A stretch of 64,000 nt of DNA from Nakamurella sp. A5-74 (lineage in GTDB: Bacteria > Actinomycetota > Actinomycetes > Mycobacteriales > Nakamurellaceae). Below the pieces are notes generated by a model. That model did not search any database. It saw nothing but the letters and a program-made list of their open reading frames with translations, and was not told where the DNA came from. Location: positions 1,550,001 through 1,614,000 of the forward strand of contig NZ_CP159218.1 in the NCBI RefSeq assembly GCF_040438885.1, read 5' to 3'. A program made the position numbers and the translations under genes. Below are positions 1-10,719 of this stretch, one piece after another (within the stretch, counting starts at the first letter, position 1; each line of letters opens with the position of its first letter).

Positions 1-2
1 GG

Positions 3-1478
3 TGCCGCAACTGCGGGACACCGGTGGCCCGGACGACGGTGACCTGCCCGGTGTGCGGTGGAGCTGTGGGGTTGCGCTCCGAGTTCCTGGAAGGGACCGA
101 TCCCGCTGCACCGCGGCGTCGGTTGCTCGCCACCGCGATCGACGGACTGCTGCCGCTGGTCGTGATCACCACGCAGATCCTGCTGCCCGCGCCGACGTCG
201 GCGGTGCGCTGGTCGTTGTGGGCCGTACTGATCGCCTGGATCGGGGTGCTGGTGGTGACCGAGGGTGTGACGGGGCGGACCCCCGGGAAGTCCCTGCTGC
301 GCCTGCGATCGGTCGACGTGCGATCCGGACGGGTGATCGGCTTCGGTCCGGCAGCGATCCGTACGCCGGCCAAGGTGGTGGCAGGCGTCGGCACGCTGGC
401 GATCGCCGCCTTCTCCTACCGCTGGGATCCGGACGGGCAGGAGCGGACCTGGTGGGACCGCGCTGCACGCAGCCGGGTGATCGATGCGAGCGTGCAGATC
501 CCCGGTGGTACCAGACGTTTCCCCGGCGTTGCTGCAGGCACCGTCGACGCCGTCGCGGCGCGCTGGGCCCCGGCCGGCGAACCGGCCTCGCTGGTGACCG
601 GCGTGCCTGCCGTCCCGGTCACCGGCGCTGCCCGACCCGCTGCGTCCCCCGCTGCGCGACCCGCTCCCTCCCTCGCTGCACCGATCGCACGCCACGACGG
701 TCCCGGGCAGCGTGTGTCGACGCCACCATCGTCCGCACCGTCGTCCGCGCCGTGGCCCGCACCGTTGTTCGCACCGTCGTCCGCACCATCGACGGCACCG
801 TCATACCGAGCGCCGGACCGACCTGGCGAACCCCGGGAAGCTGGTGCACCGCAACGGGCATCAGTGCCCGCGCCGACCGGGGTCGGCGTAGAAGATTCGC
901 GTCGACCGCGCCACGCGGCGCCGGATGCCGCGCCCTCGACCGGGGGACCGGGACCGGTCCAACCGAGTCGGGTCGAGTCCGCGCCGGCTCTGCTCGGCTG
1001 GGGGCATCCCGGGATCCCGCCCGGTCCGCCGGGCGTGGTCGACGACCCTGCGGCCGAGACCGTGACCTCCGCGGGACTGCAGGAACCCACTCGGGTGCAC
1101 AGCCGGGAGGAGCTCGGATCGGTGCCGGCCCGTGTCCCCGGCCGGCCGACCACCGCGACCCTGCAGTGGGACACCGGCGCGCGGGTCGTGGTCGGCGGCA
1201 CCGTCTTGATCGGCCGCGATCCGGTGGCCGACGACGGCGAGAAGGTGGACCGGCGACTGGCCGTCGGGCGGGACTCGGTCGGGGTGTCCAAGACGCATCT
1301 GCTGCTGTCGATCACCACGGCCGGGGTGACAGTCACCGATCGACACTCCACCAACGGAGTCCGGCTGGAGCACGAGGACGGAACATCGGAGAAGTGCCGC
1401 GCCGACCTGGCCACCACCGTTCGCAGCGGCGACGTCATCCGATTCGGCGGCCGCAGCATCACGTTGTCGGCGGACTGA
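3..1478 (+). CDS. Zinc-ribbon / RDD / FHA domain protein (5' end outside window)
   Basis: The reading frame is open from the first bases of the window, so the start lies upstream. The first visible residues give two CxxC pairs (CRNC near position 3 and CPVC near position 60), a typical double zinc ribbon. An RDD-type membrane domain follows (Arg-rich 'RRRLLATAIDG' and two hydrophobic segments, up to about position 480). Next comes a Pro/Ala/Ser-rich linker with imperfect 12-bp repeats (about 620-1050). The C-terminus is an FHA domain (about 1150-1478) with the expected GRDP, SKTH and HSTNG motifs, which binds phosphothreonine. The protein is probably a membrane-anchored phospho-signal reader. 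An internal GTG at 24 could be taken as a start, but it would cut off the first zinc pair. Confidence 0.8.
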   Translation, partial: CRNCGTPVARTTVTCPVCGGAVGLRSEFLEGTDPAAPRRRLLATAIDGLLPLVVITTQILLPAPTSAVRWSLWAVLIAWIGVLVVTEGVTGRTPGKSLLRLRSVDVRSGRVIGFGPAAIRTPAKVVAGVGTLAIAAFSYRWDPDGQERTWWDRAARSRVIDASVQIPGGTRRFPGVAAGTVDAVAARWAPAGEPASLVTGVPAVPVTGAARPAASPAARPAPSLAAPIARHDGPGQRVSTPPSSAPSSAPWPAPLFAPSSAPSTAPSYRAPDRPGEPREAGAPQRASVPAPTGVGVEDSRRPRHAAPDAAPSTGGPGPVQPSRVESAPALLGWGHPGIPPGPPGVVDDPAAETVTSAGLQEPTRVHSREELGSVPARVPGRPTTATLQWDTGARVVVGGTVLIGRDPVADDGEKVDRRLAVGRDSVGVSKTHLLLSITTAGVTVTDRHSTNGVRLEHEDGTSEKCRADLATTVRSGDVIRFGGRSITLSAD

Positions 1479-1491
1479 TCCGCCACCCGAT

Positions 1492-1565
1492 GTCGCTGGC
1501 GTCACGCGCTGTTGCTGGCGGGAAGGACGTCCCTCGCGCCAGCGAAAGCCCGTGTCACCAGCGAC
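1492..1565. terminator. Nested inverted repeats between convergent genes
   Basis: GTCGCTGG (1492-1499) pairs with CCAGCGAC (1558-1565). Inside it GCTGGCG (1514-1520) pairs with CGCCAGC (1537-1543). It lies between the ends of the FHA gene and fprA, so a bidirectional terminator is plausible. There is no U-tract. Confidence 0.35.
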
Positions 1566-1646
1566 AAGGAGCGGACCGGACTCCGAAAGTACTTGTCACC
1601 AGCGACCAGTGGTGGACCGGCCGCTGACCAGCTCGACCGGACCAGC

Positions 1647-3074
1647 TCAGCGAGCGGCGATGTCGGTCATCTCCGCACGGGAGGTGACCTTCACCCGCTC
1701 GCGGTCATACACGTCAGCATCACCCAGCGATCGCTCGTGGGCGTCCAGACGGTCCCAGCCGGCGAAATCCGTTGCGGACAGGCCCTTGTCGGCCAGCAGC
1801 CGGTCGACGGAGGCGGAATCCCGCTGGGTCGCACGCGGCAGCTGCGGCGCATCGGCCAGCAGATGGGCCACGGTCTCGGCGGCATCGGACTTGGTGTGGC
1901 CGATCAGACCCACCGGGCCGCGCTTCACCCAGCCGGTGGCGTAGATGCCGGTCAGCGGCGAACCGTCGAGATCCGTCACCCGGCCGGCGACGTTGGGCAG
2001 TACCAGCTTCGCGGTGTCGAACGGCAGATCCTCGATCGCCTCGCTGCGATAACCGACCGCGCGGTAGACAGCCTGCACCTCCCAGTCGGTGAAGTTGCCG
2101 GTCCCGCGGACGCCGGCGTCGCCGGTCAGCTCCATCTGCTCGGTACGCAGTCCGACCACCGCGCCGTCCTCGCCCAGGATCTCGACGGGGTTCTGCAGGA
2201 AGTGGATGTGGATCCGCGCCCGCGGCGCCGGATCGATGTCGCGGACCGCCCAGTCGGACAGCACGTCGACAACCATCCGCTGCGCCTTGGCAGAGTTGAT
2301 CGCGTCCATCGAGCCCTGGTCGAACTCCATCCCCTCGGGGGACACGACGACCTGCACGTTGGGGGAGTGGTCGAGCTCCCGCAGTTCCACCGGCGTGAAC
2401 TTGGCCTGCGCCGGGCCGCGGCGGGCGAACATGTGCACGTCGGTGACGACGGACTTCGCCAGCACCGCGTGCACGTGCGGCGGAATGTCGGTGTACAGCA
2501 GTTCGTCGCCGGTGCGGGCCAGGATCCGGGCCACGTCCAGCCCGACGTTGCCGACCCCGATCACTGCCACCGACGTGGCGTCGCTGAGGTCCCACGTCTG
2601 CTCGCGGTCGGGGTGCGAGTCGTAGAAGGCCACGAAGTCGGCACCGCCGTAGGACCGCCTCAGGTCGGAACCGGGGATCGACAGGTCGCGGTCCCGCTCG
2701 GCGCCGGTGGCGAAGATGATCGCGTCGTAGTGCTCGCGCAGCTCGTCGACCTTGACGTCGACCCCGACGTGCACGTTGCCGCGGAAGATGATCCTCGGGT
2801 TCTCCATCACCCGGTGCAGCGCCACGATGATCTGCTTGATCCGCGGATGGTCCGGGGCGACGCCGTAGCGGATCAGCCCGTACGGGGTGGGCAGCCGATC
2901 GAAGATGTCGACGGTCACCGTGTCGTCCGACTTCGTCAGGATGTCGGAGGCGTAGATCCCGGCGGGACCGGCGCCGACGACGGCGACACGCAGACCGGCG
3001 GTCGCCCCGTCGACCGGTGACTCACCGCCCGGTGTTGCGCCGGCGGAGGACGAAGTGGCGGGTGACACGGACAT
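1647..3074 (-). CDS. fprA: Ferredoxin/flavodoxin--NADP+ reductase, FprA family
   Basis: 475 aa, close to mycobacterial FprA and adrenodoxin reductase. It moves electrons between NADPH and ferredoxin-type carriers and uses FAD. An N-terminal Ser/Ala/Pro-rich stretch of about 27 residues precedes the FAD-binding motif VAVVGAGPAGIYA. The family signature 'RYGVAPDHPRIK' is present near residue 75, and a second dinucleotide motif, VAVIGVGNVGLDVAR, near residue 168 binds NADPH. The C-terminal 'GWVKRGPVGLIGHTKSDA' is typical. An AAGGAG ribosome-binding site lies about 9 nt before the ATG. The gene is convergent with the FHA gene. Family assignment is firm; the physiological electron partner is unknown. 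Confidence 0.93.
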   Translation of the reverse strand: MSVSPATSSSAGATPGGESPVDGATAGLRVAVVGAGPAGIYASDILTKSDDTVTVDIFDRLPTPYGLIRYGVAPDHPRIKQIIVALHRVMENPRIIFRGNVHVGVDVKVDELREHYDAIIFATGAERDRDLSIPGSDLRRSYGGADFVAFYDSHPDREQTWDLSDATSVAVIGVGNVGLDVARILARTGDELLYTDIPPHVHAVLAKSVVTDVHMFARRGPAQAKFTPVELRELDHSPNVQVVVSPEGMEFDQGSMDAINSAKAQRMVVDVLSDWAVRDIDPAPRARIHIHFLQNPVEILGEDGAVVGLRTEQMELTGDAGVRGTGNFTDWEVQAVYRAVGYRSEAIEDLPFDTAKLVLPNVAGRVTDLDGSPLTGIYATGWVKRGPVGLIGHTKSDAAETVAHLLADAPQLPRATQRDSASVDRLLADKGLSATDFAGWDRLDAHERSLGDADVYDRERVKVTSRAEMTDIAAR

Positions 3075-3215
3075 GGGGGGTGGCTCTCCTTGCTGGTGGA
3101 CGGCTCCAGCCTAAGGGAAGGGTCCCCTTCCTCGATCGGCGACCGGCCTCGCTCAGGCCTCCGACCTGCGCAGACAGCCGTCATGTGTGGCCGAACGCTC
3201 ACCGAGCCACGGCGG

Positions 3216-3305
3216 TCGAGCGACGAAGGAGACGAGACCCCGTGAGATGGACGGTCGGCGGCAGTCGAGCGACGGAGGAGACGAGACCCCGTGAGAGGGA
3301 CGGTC
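3216..3305. repeat. Two near-identical copies of a 41-bp element (period 49 bp)
   Basis: The copies start at 3216 and 3265 with tcgagcgac and share the block ggagacgagaccccgtgaga before ggacggtc. They differ at only two or three bases. They lie between the ilvD stop and fprA. No function is evident. Confidence 0.7.
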
Positions 3306-3340
3306 AACGGCCACTGATTCGCGTGCTCGATCTCTGTGGG

Positions 3341-5191
3341 TCAGTAGGGCCGGACCTGCCGGACCGCGCCGGTGGAGGCAGAGGTGGCCATCGACGCGTA
3401 GGCCTGCAGCGCCTTGCTGACCACCCGATCGCGGTCCAGCGGCTTCCACGGGTTCTCCGAGGCCTCCATCTTGGCGCGCCGTTCGGCGAGCACGTCGGCT
3501 CCGACGTCGACCCGGATCAGCCGCTCGTGCACGTCGATCTCGATCTCGTCACCGTCCTGGATGAGCCCGATGGTGCCGCCCGAGGCCGCCTCCGGCGACA
3601 TGTGGCCGACGGAGATCCCGGACGAACCGCCGGAGAATCGACCGTCGGTGATGAGCGCGCAGACCTTGCCCAGTCCGAGGCCCTTCATGAACGACGTCGG
3701 GTGCAGCATCTCCTGCATGCCGGGGCCGCCGGCCGGACCCTCGTAGCGGACCACGACGACGTGGCCCGGCTGCACGCGCTTGGAGAGGATGGCTTCCACT
3801 GCGGCGTCCTGCGACTCGACGACCAGCGCGGTGCCGGTGAAGTGGAAGAGCTCCTCGTCGATGCCGGCGGTCTTGATCACGGCGCCCTCCTCGGCGATGT
3901 TGCCGTAGAGCACCGCGAGTCCACCGTCGACGGTGTAGGCATGCTCGATGTCCCGGATGCAGCCCTCCGCCTGGTCCAGATCCAGGGTGTCCCAACGGTT
4001 GTCGGTCGAGAAGGCCTTGATCGTGCGGACCCCACCGGGGGCTGCGTGGAAGAGCTCGAGCGCCCGGTCGGACGGCTGCTCGGCTCGCACGTCCCACTCG
4101 GCGAGCCAGCTGGACAGGTTCGGGGAGTGCACGGTGTGCACCTCCCGTTCGAGCAGCCCGGCGCGATCGAGCTCGCCGAGCAACGCCGGGATACCGCCCG
4201 CCCGGTGGACGTCCTCCATGTGGAAGAGGGGATGGTTCGGTGCGACCTTCGACAGGCACGGGACCCGCCGGGACAGGGCATCGATGTCGGCGAGGGTGAA
4301 GTCGATCTCGCCTTCCTGCGCAGCGGCGAGGATGTGCAGCACGGTGTTGGTGGAGCCGCCCATCGCCACGTCCAGCGCCATCGCGTTGCTGAAGGCCGCC
4401 CGGGTGGCGATCGAGCGCGGGAGCACCGACTCGTCGTCGCCGTCGTAGTAGCGCTTCGCCAGCTCGACGATGATCTCCCCGGCGCGCAGGAACAGGTCCT
4501 TGCGGGCGATGTGGGTCGCCAGCGTCGATCCGTTGCCGGGCAGCGACAACCCGAGCGCCTCGGTGAGGCAGTTCATCGAGTTCGCGGTGAACATCCCGGA
4601 ACACGAGCCGCAGGTCGGGCACGCGGACCGCTCGACCTCGGTCAGTCCGTCATCGGTGACGGCCTCGGTGGCCGAGGCGTTGATGGCGGTGATCAGGTTG
4701 GTCGGGGTGCTGGCCACGCCGTCGACGATCACGGCCTTGCCCGCCTCCATCGGACCACCCGAGACGAACACGGCGGGGATGTTCAGGCGCATCGCGGCCA
4801 TCAGCATGCCGGGCGTGATCTTGTCGCAGTTGCTGATGCAGACCAGGGCGTCCGCGGTGTGCGCGTTGACCATGTACTCGACGGAGTCGGCGATCAGCTC
4901 GCGGCTGGGCAGCGAGTAGAGCATGCCGGCGTGGCCCATGGCGATGCCGTCGTCGACGGCGATGGTGTTGAACTCCTTGGAGACGGCCCCGGCTTCCTTG
5001 ATGGCACCGGCCACCAGGTCGCCCATGTCCTTGAGGTGCACGTGTCCCGGGACGAACTGGGTGTACGAGTTGGCGATCGCGATGATCGGTTTGCCGAAGT
5101 CGCCGTCCGTCATACCCGTTGCGCGCCAGAGAGAACGGGCGCCAGCCATGTTGCGGCCGTGGGTGGAGGTCTTGGAACGCAGTACCGGCAT
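3341..5191 (-). CDS. ilvD: Dihydroxy-acid dehydratase
   Basis: 616 aa, the same length as the E. coli enzyme. It dehydrates 2,3-dihydroxy-isovalerate and -methylvalerate to the 2-keto acids in valine and isoleucine synthesis. Iron-sulfur ligand cysteines are visible: C118/C122 in '[11 protein letters not shown]' and the CPTCGSC cluster at residues 191-197. The conserved 'GRFSGGSSG' active-site loop lies near residue 520. The gene sits on the strand opposite ilvBNC with the PH-domain gene upstream in the same direction. The start is supported by a gggag motif upstream and by the typical N-terminus ([16 protein letters not shown]). Confidence 0.97.
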   Translation of the reverse strand: MPVLRSKTSTHGRNMAGARSLWRATGMTDGDFGKPIIAIANSYTQFVPGHVHLKDMGDLVAGAIKEAGAVSKEFNTIAVDDGIAMGHAGMLYSLPSRELIADSVEYMVNAHTADALVCISNCDKITPGMLMAAMRLNIPAVFVSGGPMEAGKAVIVDGVASTPTNLITAINASATEAVTDDGLTEVERSACPTCGSCSGMFTANSMNCLTEALGLSLPGNGSTLATHIARKDLFLRAGEIIVELAKRYYDGDDESVLPRSIATRAAFSNAMALDVAMGGSTNTVLHILAAAQEGEIDFTLADIDALSRRVPCLSKVAPNHPLFHMEDVHRAGGIPALLGELDRAGLLEREVHTVHSPNLSSWLAEWDVRAEQPSDRALELFHAAPGGVRTIKAFSTDNRWDTLDLDQAEGCIRDIEHAYTVDGGLAVLYGNIAEEGAVIKTAGIDEELFHFTGTALVVESQDAAVEAILSKRVQPGHVVVVRYEGPAGGPGMQEMLHPTSFMKGLGLGKVCALITDGRFSGGSSGISVGHMSPEAASGGTIGLIQDGDEIEIDVHERLIRVDVGADVLAERRAKMEASENPWKPLDRDRVVSKALQAYASMATSASTGAVRQVRPY

Positions 5192-5233
5192 GACGGAACT
5201 CCCGGTCGATCGGCAGATGAGCTGGGCCTCAGG

Positions 5234-5731
5234 TTACGCTTCGGCCGTACTGTCGGATTCTGCCGGCGGCATCTCGAATCTGATCGCTCCACCGGATGCC
5301 GCGGCCAACGCGGGCAGATCCCGGGGCAGCACCATGGGCAGCCTGGTGCGTCCACCGCGCACGTCCAGGGCGACGGTCCACCGCGCCTCGGTCAGTTCGA
5401 GGTTGACGACTTCCTGCCAGGCCAGCTTCTTGCTGCCCAGCCAGGTGCGGACCGTGATCCCGCGCGGATCCACGACCGTCCGGGTCAGCAGGGTCCAGGC
5501 CACGGCGGCAACCGGCACCACGTACATCAGGCTCCACCAGCCACCCACACCGGCGAGGGGGATGACGCAGAACAGCAGCACCACGGCGAAGATCAGTGAC
5601 GACGGCGGAAGCCGGAACACCACGCGCCCCGCTCCAGGGGTGGTCGATGTCGCCGGCGGGCCGGCCTGCGCGCGACCGGCCTGCGCGCGTCCGACCTGCT
5701 CCCGGCCGTTCTGTTCTTCACCGCTGCTCAC
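5234..5731 (-). CDS. PH-domain (bPH) membrane protein
   Basis: 165 aa. The first 30 residues are hydrophilic with an in-frame GRAQA duplication. Two hydrophobic segments at about residues 43-85 form a hairpin anchor. The rest (VVDPRGITVRTWLGSKKLAWQEV and on) is the compact PH-like fold of the family that includes mycobacterial Cfp6, which is also encoded beside ilvB. It starts with GTG. It lies 42 bp upstream of ilvD on the same strand and diverges from ilvBNC. The linkage to branched-chain amino acid genes is conserved, but the biochemical function is unknown. Confidence 0.8.
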   Translation of the reverse strand: MSSGEEQNGREQVGRAQAGRAQAGPPATSTTPGAGRVVFRLPPSSLIFAVVLLFCVIPLAGVGGWWSLMYVVPVAAVAWTLLTRTVVDPRGITVRTWLGSKKLAWQEVVNLELTEARWTVALDVRGGRTRLPMVLPRDLPALAAASGGAIRFEMPPAESDSTAEA

Positions 5732-5873
5732 GGTTCCATGGTGTCATGCGGGACGGTGTGCGCTCCTCCGCGCTCCGCCTGCGACGTGCTCCTCCGGGTG
5801 TCACCGGACGTGCCGACGGACCCGTCGGCGTGCTCTGCATCGTCCCACTGGCTGGGACGACGATCCCGCAGAG

Positions 5874-5903
5874 TTGACACTCTCGAAATCCCGCGCCTAC
5901 CAT
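5874..5903 (+). promoter_or_regulatory. Promoter of the ilvBNC leader
   Basis: TTGACA (5874-5879), 18-bp spacer, TACCAT (5898-5903). The expected transcription start falls at or one base before the ATG at 5911, so the leader peptide would be read from a leaderless transcript. Confidence 0.7.
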
Positions 5904-5910
5904 CGGGACC

Positions 5911-5940
5911 ATGCAGCCGCAGATTCTCGTACTCCAGTAG
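5911..5940 (+). CDS. ilvB leader peptide (MQPQILVLQ)
   Basis: Nine codons, ATG to TAG, encoding Met-Gln-Pro-Gln-Ile-Leu-Val-Leu-Gln. The central Ile-Leu-Val-Leu run covers all three branched-chain amino acids. It lies directly after a promoter and 33 nt before an intrinsic terminator ahead of ilvB. This is the arrangement of ribosome-mediated attenuation: stalling at Ile/Leu/Val codons when charged tRNA is scarce would let transcription continue into ilvB. There is no ribosome-binding site, and translation would begin at the 5' end of the RNA. The assignment follows from position, composition and known attenuators before ilvB in actinobacteria. Confidence 0.82.
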   Translation: MQPQILVLQ

Positions 5941-5941
5941 C

Positions 5942-5971
5942 GCGCCGAACGCGGGATCCCCGCAGCGGCGC
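5942..5971 (+). promoter_or_regulatory. Attenuator hairpin 1 (pause stem)
   Basis: GCGCCG (5942-5947) pairs with CGGCGC (5966-5971), enclosing GCGGG (5951-5955) paired with CCCGC (5959-5963). It begins 2 nt after the leader-peptide stop and ends just before the terminator stem. It probably acts as the pause stem, but I could not define a clear antiterminator pairing by eye. Confidence 0.5.
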
Positions 5972-5973
5972 GC

Positions 5974-6013
5974 AACCCCTTGGCCACCCGGTGACGGTGA
6001 CGAGGGGTTTTTT
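5974..6013 (+). terminator. Intrinsic terminator of the ilvB attenuator
   Basis: AACCCCT (5974-5980) pairs with AGGGGTT (6003-6009). An inner CACC/GGTG stem lies within, and a run of six T ends at 6013. It lies about 130 bp upstream of ilvB, after the leader peptide. It is one of the few hairpins in the window with a real T-tract. Confidence 0.8.
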
Positions 6014-6142
6014 GTTGCTCTGCAGTCGCTTTCGCCACCACCAGCGGCATCGCGGCAGCGCTCGGTACCGCAGTGAACACCAGTACCGCAGCACGGAGCA
6101 GGACAGACCGGGAGCAGTACCGACAGACAGGATCGACGTGTC

Positions 6143-8020
6143 ATGACGTCACAGGTGCGGCCCACCGTGGTGCCGCCGCAGGCCGGGGATCGCCCGGCCG
6201 GTGGAGCGGTCAGTGGTGTGGCAGTGAGTGGAGCACAACCGGGCGCTGATCACGGCAGTGTGCATCCGGCGCAGATCGTCGAGCAGGTGACGGGGGCGAA
6301 GTCCGTCGTCCGGAGCCTCGAGGAGGCCGGCGTCGAGATCGTCTTCGGCATTCCCGGTGGCGCAGTCCTGCCGGTCTACGACCCGCTGCTCGACTCGACC
6401 AAGGTCCGCCACATCCTGGTCCGGCACGAACAGGGTGCCGGCCACGCCGCCACCGGTTACGCGCAGGCCACCGGCAGGGTAGGCGTCTGCCTGGCCACCT
6501 CGGGGCCGGGCGCGACCAATCTGGTGACACCGATCGCCGACGCCCACATGGACTCCGTTCCACTGGTCGCCATCACCGGTCAGGTCGGCCGAGCGCTGAT
6601 CGGCACCGACGGCTTCCAGGAGGCCGACATCTGCGGCATCACCATGCCGATCACCAAGCACAACTTCCTGGTGAGCGATCCGGCGGAGATCCCGTCCGTC
6701 ATCGCCGCCGCTTTCCACCTCGCATCGACGGGCCGACCCGGTCCGGTGCTGGTGGACATCCCGAAGGACATCCTGCAGGCCGACACCATCTTCCGTTGGC
6801 CGCCGGAGATCAACCTGCCGGGATATCGGCCGGCTCCCCGACCGCACTCCGGCCAGATCAGTGCGGCCGCGAAGCTGATGGTCGGCGCTCGACGTCCGGT
6901 GCTGTACGTCGGCGGCGGCGTGATCAAGGCAGAGGCGTGCGCGGAGCTGAGGGTGCTCGCCGAGCTCACCGGCATCCCGGTCGTCACCACCCTGATGGCC
7001 CGCGGCGCCTTCCCCGACTCGCACGAGCAACACCTGGGCATGCCCGGCATGCACGGCACGGTGGCAGCGGTCGGTGCGATGCAGAAGGCTGACCTGATCG
7101 TCGCACTGGGCGCACGTTTCGACGACCGGGTCACCGGTCAGCTCTCGTCGTTCGCACAGCACGCGACGATCGTGCACGCCGATGTCGATCCTGCGGAGAT
7201 CGGCAAGAACCGCGCCGTCGACGTGCCGATCGTCGGTGATGCCCGTGAGGTCATCGACCAGCTGATCGTCGCAGTTCGGGAGCAGCAGGAGCGGGGCGCC
7301 GTCAGCGATCTGTTCGCCTGGTGGGCCGAGCTCGACGAGCTGCGGCAGACCTATCCGCTGGGCTACGACGAGCTGCCGGACGGCACGCTGTCACCGCAGT
7401 ACGTCATCCAGCGGCTGGGCGAGATCAGCGGACCGGAGACGATCTTCACCTCCGGTGTCGGTCAGCACCAGATGTGGGCGGCGCAGTTCATCTCCTACGA
7501 GCACCCGCGCACCTGGCTCAACTCCGGTGGCCTTGGCACGATGGGCTACTCGGTGCCCGCCGCGATGGGTGCCAAGGTCGGCAGGCCGGACGCGACGGTC
7601 TGGTCGATCGACGGCGACGGGTGCTTCCAGATGACCAACCAGGAACTCGCCACCTGCGCCATCGAGGGCATCCCGATCAAGGTGGCCGTCATCAACAACG
7701 GCAACCTCGGCATGGTCCGGCAGTGGCAGACGCTCTTCTACGGCGAGCGCTACTCGAACACCGAGCTGGGCACCCACAAGCTGCGCATCCCGGACTTCAA
7801 GCTGCTCGCCGAGGCGATGGGCTGCGTCGGGTTGCGCTGCGAGTCCAAGGAGGACGTGGACGCCACCATCCGGCAGGCGATGGCCATCAACGACCGGCCC
7901 GTCGTCGTCGACTTCACCGTTGGCAAGGACGCCCAGGTGTGGCCGATGGTCGCTGCCGGCACCGGGAACGACCAGATCATGGCCGCGCTCGACATCCGAC
8001 CGTTGTTCGACGAGGCGTGA
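6143..8020 (+). CDS. ilvB: Acetolactate synthase, large (catalytic) subunit
   Basis: 625 aa. It condenses two pyruvates, or pyruvate plus 2-ketobutyrate, to acetolactate or acetohydroxybutyrate with ThDP, FAD and Mg2+. A non-conserved N-terminal stretch of about 45 residues comes first. Then come the ThDP N-domain with catalytic Glu96 in '[14 protein letters not shown]', the central FAD domain (to about residue 375), and the C-terminal ThDP domain with the GDG...NN cofactor motif at about residues 490-519. It is the first gene of ilvBNC and ilvN follows 10 bp later. Expression is probably controlled by the attenuator upstream. Confidence 0.97.
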   Translation: MTSQVRPTVVPPQAGDRPAGGAVSGVAVSGAQPGADHGSVHPAQIVEQVTGAKSVVRSLEEAGVEIVFGIPGGAVLPVYDPLLDSTKVRHILVRHEQGAGHAATGYAQATGRVGVCLATSGPGATNLVTPIADAHMDSVPLVAITGQVGRALIGTDGFQEADICGITMPITKHNFLVSDPAEIPSVIAAAFHLASTGRPGPVLVDIPKDILQADTIFRWPPEINLPGYRPAPRPHSGQISAAAKLMVGARRPVLYVGGGVIKAEACAELRVLAELTGIPVVTTLMARGAFPDSHEQHLGMPGMHGTVAAVGAMQKADLIVALGARFDDRVTGQLSSFAQHATIVHADVDPAEIGKNRAVDVPIVGDAREVIDQLIVAVREQQERGAVSDLFAWWAELDELRQTYPLGYDELPDGTLSPQYVIQRLGEISGPETIFTSGVGQHQMWAAQFISYEHPRTWLNSGGLGTMGYSVPAAMGAKVGRPDATVWSIDGDGCFQMTNQELATCAIEGIPIKVAVINNGNLGMVRQWQTLFYGERYSNTELGTHKLRIPDFKLLAEAMGCVGLRCESKEDVDATIRQAMAINDRPVVVDFTVGKDAQVWPMVAAGTGNDQIMAALDIRPLFDEA

Positions 8021-8030
8021 GGGGAAACGC

Positions 8031-8543
8031 ATGACACGCCATACGCTCTCGGTGCTGGTGGAGAACAAACCCGGTGTGCTGGCACGGGTCTCGGCGCTGT
8101 TCTCCCGCCGCAGCTTCAACATCCACTCGCTCGCGGTCGGACCGACGGAGAATCCCGACGTCTCGCGGATGACGATCGTCGTTGCGGTGGAAGGACTACC
8201 GCTCGAGCAGGTGACGAAGCAGCTCAACAAACTGATCAACGTGTTGAAGATCGTCGAGCTCAATCCCACTGCCTCCGTGCAGCGCGAACTGCTGTTGATC
8301 AAGGTCCGCTCCGATGCCGCGAGCCGGGCACAGATCGCCACCGTCGTCGAGATGTTCCGGGCGCACATCATCGATGTGACCCCGGATTCGATGACCATCG
8401 AAGCCGCCGGGAACCCCGACAAACTCGAGGCCCTGGTGCGGATGCTGGAGACCTTCGGCGTCCGCGAACTCGTCCAGTCCGGCATGGTCGCACTCGGCCG
8501 CGGACCCAGGTCGATCACCCAGACGGGTGCCCGGCAGGATTGA
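8031..8543 (+). CDS. ilvN: Acetolactate synthase, small (regulatory) subunit
   Basis: 170 aa. It activates IlvB and confers valine feedback inhibition. The N-terminal ACT domain begins 'HTLSVLVENKPGVLARVSALFSRR', and the C-terminal ALS_ss_C domain starts near residue 80 (VQRELLLIKV). I chose the ATG at 8031 because a gggga ribosome-binding site lies 6 nt before it and the protein then starts like its homologues. A longer frame from 7920 would run inside ilvB. It is probably cotranscribed with ilvB. Confidence 0.96.
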   Translation: MTRHTLSVLVENKPGVLARVSALFSRRSFNIHSLAVGPTENPDVSRMTIVVAVEGLPLEQVTKQLNKLINVLKIVELNPTASVQRELLLIKVRSDAASRAQIATVVEMFRAHIIDVTPDSMTIEAAGNPDKLEALVRMLETFGVRELVQSGMVALGRGPRSITQTGARQD

Positions 8544-8554
8544 GTGCACGGTGA

Positions 8555-9751
<1,197 letters not shown>

Positions 9752-9760
9752 CAACCGGCC

Positions 9761-9821
9761 CCGGCAACACCTCGGCCCCGGTCCCCGCGAACAGCGGGGA
9801 CCGGGGCCGAGGCGTTGCCGG
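9761..9821. terminator. Strong bidirectional hairpin after ilvC
   Basis: A 28-bp stem (9761-9788 with 9794-9821) with one A-C mismatch and a GAACA loop. It lies between convergent ilvC and the membrane-protein gene. It has no T-tract, as is usual for actinobacterial terminators. Confidence 0.85.
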
Positions 9822-9835
9822 TGGGAGCGGATCGC

Positions 9836-10426
9836 TCAGAAGGTGGCGCCACCCTTGCTGCGCACCCAGCCGCGGGACTGGGCGTTCAGGGCGAACGCGA
9901 TGATCAGGATCGGGATGATCAACGAGACCAGCGACCGGGGTTGGAACGTGTAGATGAGCCAGCTGAGCACGCTGAGGATGATCGACAGGCCGGACGCGAT
10001 CACCAGGAGCTGGGAGTTCTTGCCTCCCAGGGCCACGATGCCGCCCCAGATGTAGAGCGCAGACAGCACCAGCTGCACGATGCCGAGCACGGTCAGCAGG
10101 GTTGTGTTGTAGCCCAGGCCGGACAGACCCAGGTAGCTGATGCCGGCGATGATGCCGAATCCGCCGACGATGAAGCCGAGCACGGCAGCGGCCGTCAGGA
10201 TGCCGGGCCGCTTCGTTGCAACCGGCGCGCCGTACTGCTGGCCGCCGTTGGGCTGCTGGGCACCGTAGGGCTGCTGGCCGCCGTTGGGCTGCTGGGCACC
10301 GTAGGGCTGCTGGGCACCGTAGGGCTGCTGGGCACCGTAGGGCTGCTGCGCGCCGCCGTACGGCTGCGGTGCCGAGTACGGATCTTGCGGCTGGTTCGGG
10401 TCCTGCGCGGGGTACGGAGTGGTCAT
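9836..10426 (-). CDS. Four-helix membrane protein with Gln/Pro/Tyr-rich N-terminus
   Basis: 196 aa from the ATG at 10426. I prefer this to an upstream frame start at 10588 because the protein then begins MTTPYPAQDP, typical of such tails. Residues 1-70 are Pro/Gln/Tyr/Gly-rich with repeated QQPYGA and QQPNGG units encoded by in-frame DNA repeats at about 10238-10370. Four hydrophobic segments follow to the C-terminus, the last followed by 'NAQSRGWVRSKGG'. This architecture is common in actinobacterial integral membrane proteins of unknown role. It is convergent with ilvC. Confidence 0.75.
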   Translation of the reverse strand: MTTPYPAQDPNQPQDPYSAPQPYGGAQQPYGAQQPYGAQQPYGAQQPNGGQQPYGAQQPNGGQQYGAPVATKRPGILTAAAVLGFIVGGFGIIAGISYLGLSGLGYNTTLLTVLGIVQLVLSALYIWGGIVALGGKNSQLLVIASGLSIILSVLSWLIYTFQPRSLVSLIIPILIIAFALNAQSRGWVRSKGGATF

Positions 10427-10719
10427 GGCGGCTCGCTCTCGTCGACCGGAAATGTGCGCGCTCATCAGACCACGACCGCGACCCGAACGGAGCAATCTTC
10501 GCCACTTCCGGATGACGATCCACGCAGGCAGGTCGATCGTGATGGGAACGGTCCGCTGGACAGCCGACGGACGGGCCCCGGCGATCACCTCCTACGATGG
10601 ACCCGGCGTTCGAGCAACGAGGCTCGCTGCCGAGCCCGTGGGCCGATCGCCCGTGTGCTCACCCAGCCCGCCCGTCATCTGCCTGAGCAGCCCACCGCTG
10701 CTCGTCCGGAGGATCCATC

